DNA from: Methylotenera sp.
Lineage (GTDB): Bacteria > Pseudomonadota > Gammaproteobacteria > Burkholderiales > Methylophilaceae
Reading direction: 5' to 3'
Assembly (NCBI RefSeq): GCF_029945705.1
Contig: NZ_JAQSDC010000050.1
Span: 32,409 to 96,408, forward strand
DNA: 64,000 nt
Part shown: positions 36,723 through 46,624 of the stretch, in pieces
Numbering within the stretch: position 1 is the stretch's first letter
Layout of the letters: every line of letters begins with the position of its first letter
The notes under the pieces: model-generated
Databases searched by the model: none
Told to the model about the DNA's origin: nothing
What the model saw: only the letters and a program-made list of their open reading frames with translations
Translations under genes and position numbers: made by a program

Positions 36723-37400
36723 ATGACCACAGTACAAACCACCTCAAACACCCCTTCTCAAGCCTTACTTGATAGCGTGAATGGTAAGACTAGCACTACA
36801 AAAGATAGTGTAGATACAGCACAAGATAGGTTTATGACCCTTCTTATCACACAGATGAAAAATCAAGATCCATTGAACCCTATGGACAACGCACAAGTGA
36901 CCAGCCAAATGGCGCAGCTTTCGACGGTGACGGGGATTAATAAGCTGAACTCTACTGTGGAATCTCTGATGAGCAATATGCAATCTGGTCAGTCTTACCA
37001 AGCAGCTAATATGATAGGCCATAGCGTTTTAGTGCCTGGTACGGCAGTTTCTACAACTGGCACTGGTGGCTATTTTGGCGTTGATCTGCCTATTGGTGCA
37101 GACAAACTTAGCGTGGCAATTAAAGACTCTGCAGGTACAACGATTAGATCACTAAATTTAGGTGCGCAAGAAGCTGGCAGCTTTCCATTGAAGTGGGATG
37201 GCTTAGCTGATGATGGTTCAGTTGCAAAAACAGGCAATTATAAATTTGAGGTGACAGCCACTACAGCAGGACAGACTGTAGCGGCTGAAAGCCTTAATTA
37301 TGCCGAAGTGATGAGTGTTTCAAATAGCACTAGCGGAGTGAAATTAAATTTAAGTAATTTAGCCAGCGTTAGCACCACTGACGTAAAAGAAATTTTTTAG
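36723..37400 (+). CDS. flgD: flagellar hook cap protein FlgD
   Basis: FlgD caps the growing hook and directs FlgE assembly. The 225-residue protein has the N-terminal FlgD motif DRFMTLLITQMKNQDPLNPMDNAQVTSQMAQLSTVTGI. C-terminal beta domains include LPLKWDGLADDGS-like sequence (FPLKWDGLADDG) and the TTAGQTVAAESL strand. AAGG precedes the ATG. Confidence 0.96.
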   Translation: MTTVQTTSNTPSQALLDSVNGKTSTTKDSVDTAQDRFMTLLITQMKNQDPLNPMDNAQVTSQMAQLSTVTGINKLNSTVESLMSNMQSGQSYQAANMIGHSVLVPGTAVSTTGTGGYFGVDLPIGADKLSVAIKDSAGTTIRSLNLGAQEAGSFPLKWDGLADDGSVAKTGNYKFEVTATTAGQTVAAESLNYAEVMSVSNSTSGVKLNLSNLASVSTTDVKEIF

Positions 37401-37466
37401 ACAGTCAGTCATATTAAAAACATTAAATGTAAAGCAATCATTAAATATTTATAACAGGAGAACACC

Positions 37467-38741
37467 ATGAGTTTTCAACAAGGTTTGAGTGGTCTGAACG
37501 CAGCTTCAAAACAATTAGAAGTCATCGGCAACAACGTAGCCAACGCCAATACAGTCGGTTTTAAACAATCACGTGCAGAGTTTGCAGATGTGTTCGCCAA
37601 CTCACTTACTGGTGGCGGCGGCACACAAATTGGTATTGGTACTAATTTATCTACTGTTGCACAACAATTCACGCAGGGGAACGTGACTAGTACAAACAAC
37701 TCCTTGGATATTGCGATTAATGGTGGCGGGTTCTTTCGTATGACTAATAACGGAGCTGTGACCTACTCACGAAATGGTCAATTTAAGATGGATAAAGACG
37801 GTTTTATTGTAGATGCAGCAAGCAAGCGTTTGACTGGCTATGCTGCTGATGCGGCTGGCACTCTACAAAAAGGTGCGCCAGTTGACCTAAAAATTAACAC
37901 TTCAGATTTACAACCTCAAGCAACAGCCAAAATAGTTGGCCTAGTGAATTTGGATTCCCGCAAAGCAGTACCCACTACGACCCCTTTTGACCCAACGGAT
38001 CCTACCACTTACAACGATTCAACTGCCGTTACTGTTTTTGATAGTTTAGGTAACTCTCACACCCTACAAACCTATTTTGTTAAAGACCCAAGTCCTAACG
38101 TTTGGAAGGTATATACAACCGCAGATGGTATTTCCACAACTACATTGCCAACGGCTACCGCTACAATGACTTTCCCTGCGTCAGGAACAGGCCTTAATCC
38201 TACAAGCGTTCCAGCTAGCCCAACTACGGTGACATTTGCGCCAAAAAATCCACCTATTCCTCCAGCGACTGTACCTACTGTAGCAACTGGTGCAGCTAAT
38301 GTATCACTAACAATTGACTACTCTGGCAGCACGCAATTTGGTTCTAACTTCAGCATCAACAGCCTATCGCAAGATGGTTACACTTCTGGGCGTTTAGCTG
38401 GGTTTAATACTGGCGCAGATGGCACAATTGTTGGACGCTACAGCAATGGTCAATCAAGAGCCTTAGGTCAAGTAGTGCTTGCAAGCTTCGCAAACCCCAA
38501 CGGTCTGCAATCGCTTGGTGGGAATGCTTGGAGTGAAAGTTCAACATCTGGTGCTCCACTAGTTGGCGTGCCAAGCTCAGGGACGCTAGGCGTGCTGCAA
38601 TCTTCCGCTGTTGAAGACTCCAATACTGACCTGACTGCCGAGCTTGTAAATATGATTACGGCACAACGATATTATCAAGCCAATGCCCAAACCATTAAAA
38701 CGCAAGATCAGGTTTTACAGACTTTAGTTAACTTACGTTAA
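37467..38741 (+). CDS. flgE: flagellar hook protein FlgE
   Basis: FlgE builds the hook. The 424-residue protein begins MSFQQGLSGLNAASKQLEVIGNNVANANTVGFKQSRAEFADVF-like sequence and ends with the axial motif VEDSNTDLTAELVNMITAQRYYQANAQTIKT. Between them are the FlgE core domains and a Thr/Pro-rich insertion at about 228-275 that probably forms a variable surface region. AGGAG precedes the ATG. Confidence 0.97.
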   Translation: MSFQQGLSGLNAASKQLEVIGNNVANANTVGFKQSRAEFADVFANSLTGGGGTQIGIGTNLSTVAQQFTQGNVTSTNNSLDIAINGGGFFRMTNNGAVTYSRNGQFKMDKDGFIVDAASKRLTGYAADAAGTLQKGAPVDLKINTSDLQPQATAKIVGLVNLDSRKAVPTTTPFDPTDPTTYNDSTAVTVFDSLGNSHTLQTYFVKDPSPNVWKVYTTADGISTTTLPTATATMTFPASGTGLNPTSVPASPTTVTFAPKNPPIPPATVPTVATGAANVSLTIDYSGSTQFGSNFSINSLSQDGYTSGRLAGFNTGADGTIVGRYSNGQSRALGQVVLASFANPNGLQSLGGNAWSESSTSGAPLVGVPSSGTLGVLQSSAVEDSNTDLTAELVNMITAQRYYQANAQTIKTQDQVLQTLVNLR

Positions 38742-38768
38742 TAGTGAATAAGAAATAGGAGAGCCGCT

Positions 38769-39509
38769 ATGGATCGCATGATTTATACCGCAATGACAGG
38801 CGCAAAACACATACTTGAACAACAAGCGACGACTGCCCATAACTTAGCCAACGTCACCTCTACTGGCTTTAAGGCACAAGTCGATTCGTTCAGAGCCGTG
38901 CCTGTAATCAGCGAAGGGTTAGCGACGCGCGCATTTGTAGTGGACTCTACCGTAGGCGCAGACTTTAACCCTGGCGCTATTCAATCAACTAACCGCGATT
39001 TAGACGTAGCGATTCAGGGTAAAGGTTGGTTATCCATTCAACGTGCTGATGGTTCTGAAGGTTATACACGCAACGGCTCACTCAAAGTCAGTGAAAATGG
39101 CGTGCTACAAACCGCTACGGGCTTAACCGTATTGGGTGATGGTGGCCCTATCAGCATTCCACCTGATGTGGCAGTTTCTATTGGTAAAGACGGCACGGTT
39201 TCGACTGTTGCAAATGGCGCTAAGCCAGGAGCATCCAATATATTGGGGCGCTTAAAGTTGGTTAACCCACCTGAAGCAGACTTAGTACGTGCTGAAGATG
39301 GCTTGTTTGTGACGAGCAATGGCAACCCAGCAGAAGTCGATGCAAACGTGCATGTTGTCAGTGGTGCGCTGGAAAGCAGTAACGTCAATGTGATTGATGC
39401 GATGGTGTCTATGATTAGTTTAGCTAGACAATTTGAAACACAAATGAAGCTGATGCAAAGCGCTGAGAATAACGCCAATAAAGCCGCTCAACTCCTAAGT
39501 TTGAGTTGA
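38769..39509 (+). CDS. flgF: flagellar proximal rod protein FlgF
   Basis: A 246-residue rod subunit. The N-terminus MDRMIYTAMTGAKHILEQQATTAHNLANV is characteristic of FlgF. The C-terminus carries the axial-protein motif ALESSNVNVIDAMVSMISLARQFE. AGGAG precedes the ATG, 27 bases after flgE. Confidence 0.96.
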   Translation: MDRMIYTAMTGAKHILEQQATTAHNLANVTSTGFKAQVDSFRAVPVISEGLATRAFVVDSTVGADFNPGAIQSTNRDLDVAIQGKGWLSIQRADGSEGYTRNGSLKVSENGVLQTATGLTVLGDGGPISIPPDVAVSIGKDGTVSTVANGAKPGASNILGRLKLVNPPEADLVRAEDGLFVTSNGNPAEVDANVHVVSGALESSNVNVIDAMVSMISLARQFETQMKLMQSAENNANKAAQLLSLS

Positions 39510-39661
39510 GTAAGCTTAGGTTAAGATTGATTCATAGCATTCGAATAGATCAGTCAGCGATTATGTAGTGTTTAAGAAACATCTGCTGATTTTTGACCAG
39601 AATAAACTGATAAGCACTACTAAACCAGCTCTGTTGGCAAGTCTTGCTAAAAGGAAATAAA

Positions 39662-40444
39662 ATGATACGCTCACTATGGATTTCAAAAACTGGCCTAGAT
39701 GCCCAACAAACACAAATGGACGTGATTGCCAACAACTTGGCAAACGTTAGCACCAATGGTTTCAAGCGCTCGCGAGCAGTGTTTGAAGACTTACTCTATC
39801 AGAACATCCGCCAGCCTGGTGCACAAACTTCGCAACAAACTCAGTTACCTTCTGGCTTGCAGCTTGGTACAGGGGTAAGACCTGTGGCAACAGAACGCAT
39901 TTTTAGCCAAGGTAACTTACAACAAACTAGTAACAACAAAGACGTGGCTATTCAAGGTGCAGGCTTTTTCCAAGTATTGATGCCAGATGGCACAACCGCT
40001 TACACCAGAGACGGCTCTTTCCAGACAGATAGCCAAGGTCAACTAGTGACCTCTAGCGGCTTTCCTGTTCAACCAGCGATTACCATTCCAGCCAATGCAG
40101 AAAGCTTTACTGTGGGTCGCGACGGTACGGTTTCAATCACCACCACAGGCTCAACTGCCACCACACAAATTGGCACTTTGCAACTGGCAACCTTTATTAA
40201 TACTGCGGGCTTACAGGGCAAAGGCGAAAACCTTTTTGTAGAAACAACAGCCTCTGGCAACCCTACGGTAAATAACCCTGGTACAAACGGTGCAGGCTTA
40301 TTGACTCAAGGTTACGTTGAAACGTCTAACGTGAATGTGGTGGAAGAGTTAGTCAATATGATTCAAACCCAACGTGCCTATGAAATTAATAGTAAGGCTA
40401 TTACTACATCTGATCAAATGCTGCAGAAATTGACACAGATGTAA
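39662..40444 (+). CDS. flgG: flagellar distal rod protein FlgG
   Basis: The distal rod subunit, 260 residues, the usual length. It starts [40 protein letters not shown] and ends with [30 protein letters not shown] chose the ATG at 39662 because AAGGA lies before it and family members begin MIRSLWI. An in-frame ATG six codons upstream gives an atypical extension. Confidence 0.97.
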   Translation: MIRSLWISKTGLDAQQTQMDVIANNLANVSTNGFKRSRAVFEDLLYQNIRQPGAQTSQQTQLPSGLQLGTGVRPVATERIFSQGNLQQTSNNKDVAIQGAGFFQVLMPDGTTAYTRDGSFQTDSQGQLVTSSGFPVQPAITIPANAESFTVGRDGTVSITTTGSTATTQIGTLQLATFINTAGLQGKGENLFVETTASGNPTVNNPGTNGAGLLTQGYVETSNVNVVEELVNMIQTQRAYEINSKAITTSDQMLQKLTQM

Positions 40445-40497
40445 TGCTGATTCAATGAAGATTAATTGAATATAACTTAAGCAAAAAAGAGTTAACC

Positions 40498-41184
40498 ATG
40501 TTGAATACTCATTATCGTAAAGTCTGTCATTTAGCATTAACAAGCATCGCGTTAGCATCGTGCCTTTTATTCAATGCATGTGCTTTTACCCCAACTACCG
40601 TTGTAAAGCAGCCGACGACAGCAAAACCTACTGCTGTAGCGCCAGTTAAATCTAATAATGGCGCTATTTTTAATGTTGCTGCTTATCACCCCTTATTTGA
40701 AGACCGTCGCCCACGTTTTGTGGGAGATATTGTCACTATCAACATAGTAGAAAATACTAACACTACCAAAAATTCTGAAAGTACTGGGAGTAAAGATGGT
40801 AAAGCTGCCAATTCAATTACCAGTTTATTTGGTCATAACGTACCTGCAGCAAGCTTTGCAGGTAGCTCATCTAACTCAGTCAAAGAAAAAGATGATGCTA
40901 AAGCCAGTAATGTATTTAATGGCTCGATTACCGTCACTGTAATAGATGTATTACCAAACGGCAATTTGTCAGTAAGTGGTGAAAAGCAAATCTCATTTGA
41001 TAAAGGCACAGAGTTTGTGCGTTTTTCTGGTGTTATCAGTCCTGACACTATCACGGTTGGCAATTTTGTACCATCCAATAAGGTGGCGGATGCCCGTATT
41101 GAGTATAGAACTAATGCAAAAGTGGATGCAGCAAGTATTGCCGTGTTGGTAGCACGCTTTTTCCTAAGTATGGGCGCGCTTTAA
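40498..41184 (+). CDS. flgH: flagellar L-ring lipoprotein FlgH
   Basis: FlgH forms the outer-membrane L-ring around the rod. The 228-residue product has a lipoprotein signal ending LLFNAC. The mature domain has the FlgH signatures FEDRRPRFVGDIVTINIVENTNTTK, NGNLSVSGEKQI and RFSGVISPDTI. The stop overlaps the flgI start (TAATG). Confidence 0.96.
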   Translation: MLNTHYRKVCHLALTSIALASCLLFNACAFTPTTVVKQPTTAKPTAVAPVKSNNGAIFNVAAYHPLFEDRRPRFVGDIVTINIVENTNTTKNSESTGSKDGKAANSITSLFGHNVPAASFAGSSSNSVKEKDDAKASNVFNGSITVTVIDVLPNGNLSVSGEKQISFDKGTEFVRFSGVISPDTITVGNFVPSNKVADARIEYRTNAKVDAASIAVLVARFFLSMGAL

Positions 41185-42317
41185 TGAACATCATGATACA
41201 TAAGCTCTCAAATAATCGCGCTAAAGTTTGGCGCAACATCAGCTTTATGCTTCTTTCCATTAGTATTCTGTTTATTCAACCAGCCCATGCCGAGAGACTA
41301 AAAGATTTAGCGACGATTCAAGGCGTGAGAAACAACCAGTTAATCGGCTACGGACTTGTAGTGGGCTTAGATGGTACAGGTGATCAAACACCCTACACCG
41401 TGCAAAGTATGATTAGTATGATGCAGCAAATGGGCGTTAATTTGCCGCCTGGCACTAGTGTGCAAATGAAGAACGTGGCTTCAGTAATTATTACAGGTAG
41501 CTTGCCCGCCTTCGCTCAGCCAGGCCAAACTTTAGATGTTACTGTTTCATCGATGGGTAGTGCAAAAAGCCTACGTGGCGGCACATTGCTAATGACACCG
41601 CTTAAAGGTGCTGATAATCAGATTTATGCTATGGCGCAAGGTAACTTAGTGGTAGGTGGTGTTGGTGCTTCAGCTAACGGCAGTCAAACTCAAATAAATC
41701 ACCTGAGTGTAGGTCGAATTTCTGATGGCGCCACGGTAGAACGCTCAATTCCTAATACGATTAATCAATCAGACAATGTCAATCTTGAGCTGAAAGAGTC
41801 AGATTTTTCAACAGCATCATTAGTAGTAGATGCGATTAATAAACGCTTTGGTGCAAATACAGCTTTAGCACAAGATGGCCGCGTAATTCATGTGCAAGCG
41901 CCAGCCAATAGCAACCGCGTAAGCTTTCTTGCCGATTTAGAAAAAATTAACGTTGCGCCCGCTCCAACTAACGCCAAAATCATTATGAATGCTCGGACTG
42001 GCTCTGTGGTGATGAATCAAGCGGTCACACTGGAAAACTGCGCAGTATCACACGGAAATTTATCTGTAGTGATTAACACAGACCCTGTAATTAGTCAGCC
42101 TGGCGCACTATCAAGTGGGCAAACCGTATCGACAGCACGCTCACAAATTGAAATTAACAAAGAGCCTGGCAAGGTGTTAAAACTGAATAGCGGCGCTAAT
42201 CTATCTGATGTAGTGAAGGCACTCAATGCGATTGGTGCGACACCACAAGACCTGCTTGCTATCTTGCAAGCCATGAAAGCCGCTGGCTCACTGCACGCGG
42301 ATTTAGAGGTCATTTAA
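41184..42317 (+). CDS. flgI: flagellar P-ring protein FlgI
   Basis: FlgI forms the periplasmic P-ring. The 377 residues begin with a signal peptide (cleavage likely after AHA before ERLKDLA). The very conserved DLATIQGVRNNQLIGYGLVVGLDGTGDQ follows, with RGGTLLMTPLKGADNQIYAMAQGNL and a C-terminal LSDVVKALNAIGATPQDLLAILQAMK. The first few residues before the hydrophobic core may be trimmed, with start at the second or third Met. Confidence 0.97.
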   Translation: MNIMIHKLSNNRAKVWRNISFMLLSISILFIQPAHAERLKDLATIQGVRNNQLIGYGLVVGLDGTGDQTPYTVQSMISMMQQMGVNLPPGTSVQMKNVASVIITGSLPAFAQPGQTLDVTVSSMGSAKSLRGGTLLMTPLKGADNQIYAMAQGNLVVGGVGASANGSQTQINHLSVGRISDGATVERSIPNTINQSDNVNLELKESDFSTASLVVDAINKRFGANTALAQDGRVIHVQAPANSNRVSFLADLEKINVAPAPTNAKIIMNARTGSVVMNQAVTLENCAVSHGNLSVVINTDPVISQPGALSSGQTVSTARSQIEINKEPGKVLKLNSGANLSDVVKALNAIGATPQDLLAILQAMKAAGSLHADLEVI

Positions 42318-42318
42318 C

Positions 42319-43287
42319 ATGATTAACAGCACTGATTTATCTGGGAAATTAGCCTTTGATGCCAATGGTTTAAATGGCTTAAAGAATGCTGCGAAAGAAA
42401 GTTCTCCAGAAGCAATTAAAGGCGTTGCTAAGCAGTTTGAAGCAATTTTCATGAATATGATGTTGAAAAGCATGCGTGAAGCCTCACCGCAAGACAACCC
42501 TTTTGATAACGAACAAAGTCGTACATTCACGTCGATGCTGGATCAGCAACTGAGTAGTAATCTAGCCTCAAAAGGACTAGGTCTTTCAGATGTACTGGTT
42601 AGGCAACTTAGCCAAGGCAGCAATCCCGTGACCAATACCATGGAACAAGCTGTTAGCGATACACCATCAGCATCTGATACAAAAGCTAACGGAATTATCA
42701 GCAACCCTTTATCGCCAAGTAATAATAAGCCTGTTAATAATCTCCAAGATTTTAAAGCACTGATTGATTATAAAAACTCGCCTACAGAATCCTCATTAAT
42801 TAATAACAAAGTGGATGCTAAATCACCTGCTGATAGTACTACTGAGTTTAAAAATCGTATGGCTAAACACGCTGAGGAAGCCAGCCGCACAACTGGCGTG
42901 CCTGCCCACCTAATGTTGGGTCAAGCCGCACTTGAAAGTGGTTGGGGGAAACGTGAATTAAAAGGCGCAGATGGCACGCCAAGTAATAACCTATTCGGCA
43001 TTAAAGCCTCAGGCAATTGGGATGGCAAAGTGGTAGAAGCTACCACCACTGAATACATCCACGGCGTAAAACAAAAACGTATAGAAAAATTTAGGGCTTA
43101 TGACAGCTACGCAGATTCGTTCAAAGATTTTGCCAATATGATGAATAACAACCCACGCTACAATAAAGTGATGGCAAACTTAGATAGCGTGAATGGCTAT
43201 GCGCAAGCCATGCAAAACGCAGGTTATGCGACTGACCCTAATTACGCAAGCAAACTTGCCAACGTGATACAGAAAGTGATTCCTTAA
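42319..43287 (+). CDS. flgJ: flagellar rod cap and peptidoglycan hydrolase FlgJ
   Basis: FlgJ caps the rod and opens the peptidoglycan. The 322-residue protein keeps both domains. The N-terminal rod-cap part is at about 20-105 (VAKQFEAIFMNMMLKSMREASP). The C-terminal glucosaminidase domain is at about 175-320, with the likely catalytic Glu in GQAALESGWGKREL. The two are joined by a Ser/Asn-rich linker. It begins one base after flgI. Confidence 0.96.
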   Translation: MINSTDLSGKLAFDANGLNGLKNAAKESSPEAIKGVAKQFEAIFMNMMLKSMREASPQDNPFDNEQSRTFTSMLDQQLSSNLASKGLGLSDVLVRQLSQGSNPVTNTMEQAVSDTPSASDTKANGIISNPLSPSNNKPVNNLQDFKALIDYKNSPTESSLINNKVDAKSPADSTTEFKNRMAKHAEEASRTTGVPAHLMLGQAALESGWGKRELKGADGTPSNNLFGIKASGNWDGKVVEATTTEYIHGVKQKRIEKFRAYDSYADSFKDFANMMNNNPRYNKVMANLDSVNGYAQAMQNAGYATDPNYASKLANVIQKVIP

Positions 43288-43371
43288 CAATTACCGCATA
43301 AAAATTGTAACTTCACAATACTTTTAAGGTAAGCATTAAGGCCCAAATTAATTAAATTAAAATGAGTGGTC

Positions 43372-43398
43372 TAAAGTTTTCTATTTCCTGACCGTCAT
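43372..43398 (+). promoter_or_regulatory. sigma-28 (FliA) promoter candidate of flgK-flgL
   Basis: TAAAGTTT, 11 bases, ACCGTCAT. The -35 is perfect and the spacing is correct. The -10 keeps CCG and one A of GCCGATAA. It lies 37 bases before flgK, a typical FliA-controlled gene. Confidence 0.6.
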
Positions 43399-43434
43399 CA
43401 TAGTTGTACACAAGTTTTCTAAAGAGTAAATATC

Positions 43435-45381
43435 ATGGCTGACATATTAAGTATAGGAAAAAGCGCACTTGCAGCAGCTCAAGTTGGCCTAAGCACAACG
43501 GGTCACAACATTGCTAATGCTTCGACGCCAGGCTACTCAAGGCAAGTAGTCGTGCAGGCTGCCGCTCAAGCACAAAGTTCAGGTAATGGCTACATTGGTC
43601 AAGGCACTGAAGTTGCGGGCATTTCACGCGCATTTAATGAAATACTCGCCAAGCAAGTAGTCAGCAGCCAAGCTGCCAGCGCTAGTAGCGATATATATGC
43701 CAGCCAACTTAGCAACATTGATAACATGTTGTCTGATGCGTCTGCTGGCCTAAATCCAGCCATTTCTAGCTTCTTTAGCAGTGTGAGTGACTTAGCAGCC
43801 AATCCAAGCGACATACCTAGCAGACAATCCATGTTGTCTTATGCGCAATCTCTGGTTAACCGCTTGCAGAGCACTAGCAGCCGTCTTAATGAGGTGCGTA
43901 GTGACGTTAATACTGAGCTAACAGCAAGCGTTAGCCTGGTGAATACCTATGCTAAACAAATCGCATCATTAAACAACTCTATTGAAACTGCAATCAGTAG
44001 TAATGGCAACCCGCCGAACGACCTAATGGATCAGCGCGATCAACTGGTGACAGAGCTAAGCAAACAAATCAAAACTACGGTAGTGCCGCAGGGGCAAGGT
44101 AGTTACAATATTTACGTAGGTAATGGCTTGCCTTTGGTGATTGGTAAAAGCCTAATGTCGCTCACTACCGCAAGCTCACCCACTGACCCAACTCGGCTAG
44201 AAATCTCCTATCAATCATCAGGTAAATCCACAGTTCTAGGTGGAAGTAGCTTACCTGGCGGTGCAATCGGCGGCTTACTTCAATTTAGATCAGAATCATT
44301 AGACACAGTACAAAATCAAGTTGGACAGCTTGCACTCGTGCTTGCCGATACATTTAATACACAACATAAACAAGGCATAGACTTAAATGGTAATGCTGGT
44401 GGTGATTTATTTAATGTCCCTACGCCTGTTGTAAGCAGCAGCATTAATAACAACCTTACGAGCAATGCAGTTGTGACTAGTCAGATTATTGATGCTAGAG
44501 CCGTGACTAGCAGCGATTACCGTTTGCAATACGACCCGAGTTCTGATCCAGCAAATCCATACAAAATAACCCGCCTCGGCGATAGCAGCGTACAGAGCTT
44601 TAGCGCACTGCCACAAACAGTTGACGGAGTGAGCTTTAATCTTACTTCTGGTTCATTCACTCAAGGTGACAATTTTGTCATACGTCCAACTAGAAATGCA
44701 GCAACAACCATTAGTTTAGCCATCACCGACGCCAAAAAACTGGCCATTGGTAGCTCTACACTAAGTTCAGTCGCTAATACAACGAATACAGGCACTGCAA
44801 GCATCAGTCCAGCAGGCAGCACCTCAACGGGTACATTGGGGCTGACTTATTCATCTAGCATGCCAGGTACACTGACACTTGCACCCTCAACACAACCAGT
44901 GACGGTCACTGTGGCAGGCGTTCCAACCGTATTTCCACCAGGCTCACCAATCACTTACACTAGTGGTGCAACTATATCTGTAGGTGGATTAAGTTTTGCC
45001 ATGACAGGCACGCCGGCAAATGGGGATAATTTTACAATATCAGCAAGTGGTCCAAGTGGCCCAAGTGATAACCGCAACGGCTTGCTACTCGCAGGCTTGC
45101 AAACTCAAGGCACACTGAATAACAGCACCACTAGTTATTCAACTGCTTTTGCTGAAATGGTCAACGGTGTAGGCAATAAAACACGTGAGTTAAAAATCAC
45201 CTCTGCTGCTGAAGCTCAAGTATTAGATCAAGCTACTACAGCGATGCAGTCAGAGTCAGGTGTCAACTTGGATGAAGAAGCAACCAACTTACTACGCTAC
45301 CAGCAGGCCTATCAGGCCGCAGGCAAGATGATGCAAATCGCCTCTCAACTCTTTGATACTTTGTTGCAATTAGGTAGATAG
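43435..45381 (+). CDS. flgK: hook-filament junction protein FlgK (HAP1)
   Basis: FlgK joins hook to filament with FlgL. The 648-residue protein begins with the flagellin-like ADILSIGKSALAAAQVGLSTTGHNIANASTPGYSRQ and ends with SGVNLDEEATNLLRYQQAYQAAGKMMQIASQLFDTLLQLGR. The Thr/Ser/Pro-rich variable domain is at about 450-545. The 147-base gap after flgJ holds a FliA promoter. Confidence 0.96.
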   Translation: MADILSIGKSALAAAQVGLSTTGHNIANASTPGYSRQVVVQAAAQAQSSGNGYIGQGTEVAGISRAFNEILAKQVVSSQAASASSDIYASQLSNIDNMLSDASAGLNPAISSFFSSVSDLAANPSDIPSRQSMLSYAQSLVNRLQSTSSRLNEVRSDVNTELTASVSLVNTYAKQIASLNNSIETAISSNGNPPNDLMDQRDQLVTELSKQIKTTVVPQGQGSYNIYVGNGLPLVIGKSLMSLTTASSPTDPTRLEISYQSSGKSTVLGGSSLPGGAIGGLLQFRSESLDTVQNQVGQLALVLADTFNTQHKQGIDLNGNAGGDLFNVPTPVVSSSINNNLTSNAVVTSQIIDARAVTSSDYRLQYDPSSDPANPYKITRLGDSSVQSFSALPQTVDGVSFNLTSGSFTQGDNFVIRPTRNAATTISLAITDAKKLAIGSSTLSSVANTTNTGTASISPAGSTSTGTLGLTYSSSMPGTLTLAPSTQPVTVTVAGVPTVFPPGSPITYTSGATISVGGLSFAMTGTPANGDNFTISASGPSGPSDNRNGLLLAGLQTQGTLNNSTTSYSTAFAEMVNGVGNKTRELKITSAAEAQVLDQATTAMQSESGVNLDEEATNLLRYQQAYQAAGKMMQIASQLFDTLLQLGR

Positions 45382-45401
45382 GTCAAGCTTAAGGAAAAAT
45401 C

Positions 45402-46316
45402 ATGCGTATTAGCACCAACACTATATATCAAACTGGCATCTCTAGAATCAGCAATTTACAATCTGATCAGGCTAAATTACAAGAACAAATTTCTACCGGC
45501 CGTCGTATTTCATCGCCTTCAGATGACCCTGTTGCAGCGGCACGTGCATTAGAGATCTCATCGGCAAAAACTGCTAATTCAAAATTTGCTGATACTCGTC
45601 AAACAGCGCAACTCAAGCTGAATACTCTAGAATCTAATTTAACTAGTGTGACCAATTTACTTGTTTCCACACAGTCTTCATTAGTTGGCGCGGGAAATGG
45701 AACACTATCTGATACAGAAAGAGGCTTTATTGCCTCTGAATTAAAAGGCTCTTTAGATGCACTAATTGGGCTTGCCAATACGCAAGATGCCTCTGGAAGC
45801 TACCTCTATGCTGGTTTTAAATCCAGCACTACGCCGTTTGTTGCTGGCGCCACAGGGGCTACTTACGCTGGGGATAGCAATCAGCAGTTACTACAAGTTG
45901 ATTCACAACGTCAAATGGCGGTTAACGCAACTGGCGATAATGTATTCCAAGCTGGTGGTAATGATATATTTGCTACTCTGAGTAATTTAGTCACTTTACT
46001 CAATACACCGATTACCAATGCCGCAACTCAAGCTGCGTACAACACTGGATTATCGACAGCGATAGGTAGCTTAAAAGGCTCCGTCGATAATGTATTGAAT
46101 GTACGTGCTGATGTAGGTGCAAAACTCAATGAAATCGACAACCTAGATAACGCTGGATCTGACCGCGCATTGCAATACAGTAAATCGCTCTCAAATTTAC
46201 AAGATACTGACTATGCCAGTGCGCTTTCTGACTTAGCAAAGCAACAAACCATTATGGAAGCGGCTCAAAAATCATTTGTGCAGCTCACCAGTTTATCTCT
46301 CTTTAAGTTACTTTAA
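45402..46316 (+). CDS. flgL: hook-filament junction protein FlgL (HAP3)
   Basis: The second junction protein, 304 residues. The N-terminus MRISTNTIYQTGISRISNLQSDQAKLQEQISTGRRI-like and a flagellin-like C-terminus (DTDYASALSDLAKQQTIMEAAQKSFVQLTSLSLFKLL) identify it. AAGGA precedes the ATG, 20 bases after flgK. No flagellin gene follows in the window. Confidence 0.96.
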   Translation: MRISTNTIYQTGISRISNLQSDQAKLQEQISTGRRISSPSDDPVAAARALEISSAKTANSKFADTRQTAQLKLNTLESNLTSVTNLLVSTQSSLVGAGNGTLSDTERGFIASELKGSLDALIGLANTQDASGSYLYAGFKSSTTPFVAGATGATYAGDSNQQLLQVDSQRQMAVNATGDNVFQAGGNDIFATLSNLVTLLNTPITNAATQAAYNTGLSTAIGSLKGSVDNVLNVRADVGAKLNEIDNLDNAGSDRALQYSKSLSNLQDTDYASALSDLAKQQTIMEAAQKSFVQLTSLSLFKLL

Positions 46317-46624
46317 ATAGACGAGCTAGGCCAAATCTTAATCACTTATTAAATAAGATTTTTTATATAACCTTATTTAATAAGTCTTACCGCTTTACCC
46401 AAGCAAACTTTCATCTAAGCTACCATTTACCCAAACTAACTAAGTTTGTCTGTGCTTATCTAATCTCCTGTCAATAAAAGTTCATCTGACTACTCCTATT
46501 TAGGGGATATTTCATTCAATTTTTTTGGACTATTATTGGTTTCGTAATATTTTTCAAATAAATATTCCACCACACTCATTATCTCATTTTATTAAATAAC
46601 TTAATTTCTCAAGGAGAGAATTAA
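46317..46624. other. intergenic region between flgL and the HbpS-like gene
   Basis: About 308 AT-rich bases without a gene. A perfect 14-bp inverted repeat (46344-46385) after flgL is the main structure. AAGGAGAG before the downstream ATG is a strong ribosome-binding site. I could not place a clear promoter. Confidence 0.6.
46344..46385. terminator. AT-rich inverted repeat, possible terminator after flgL
   Basis: ACTTATTAAATAAG (46344-46357) and CTTATTTAATAAGT (46372-46385) are exact reverse complements around a 14-base loop containing T6. The stem is AT-only apart from a few GC pairs and no T-run follows, so termination is only possible, not proven. Confidence 0.4.
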
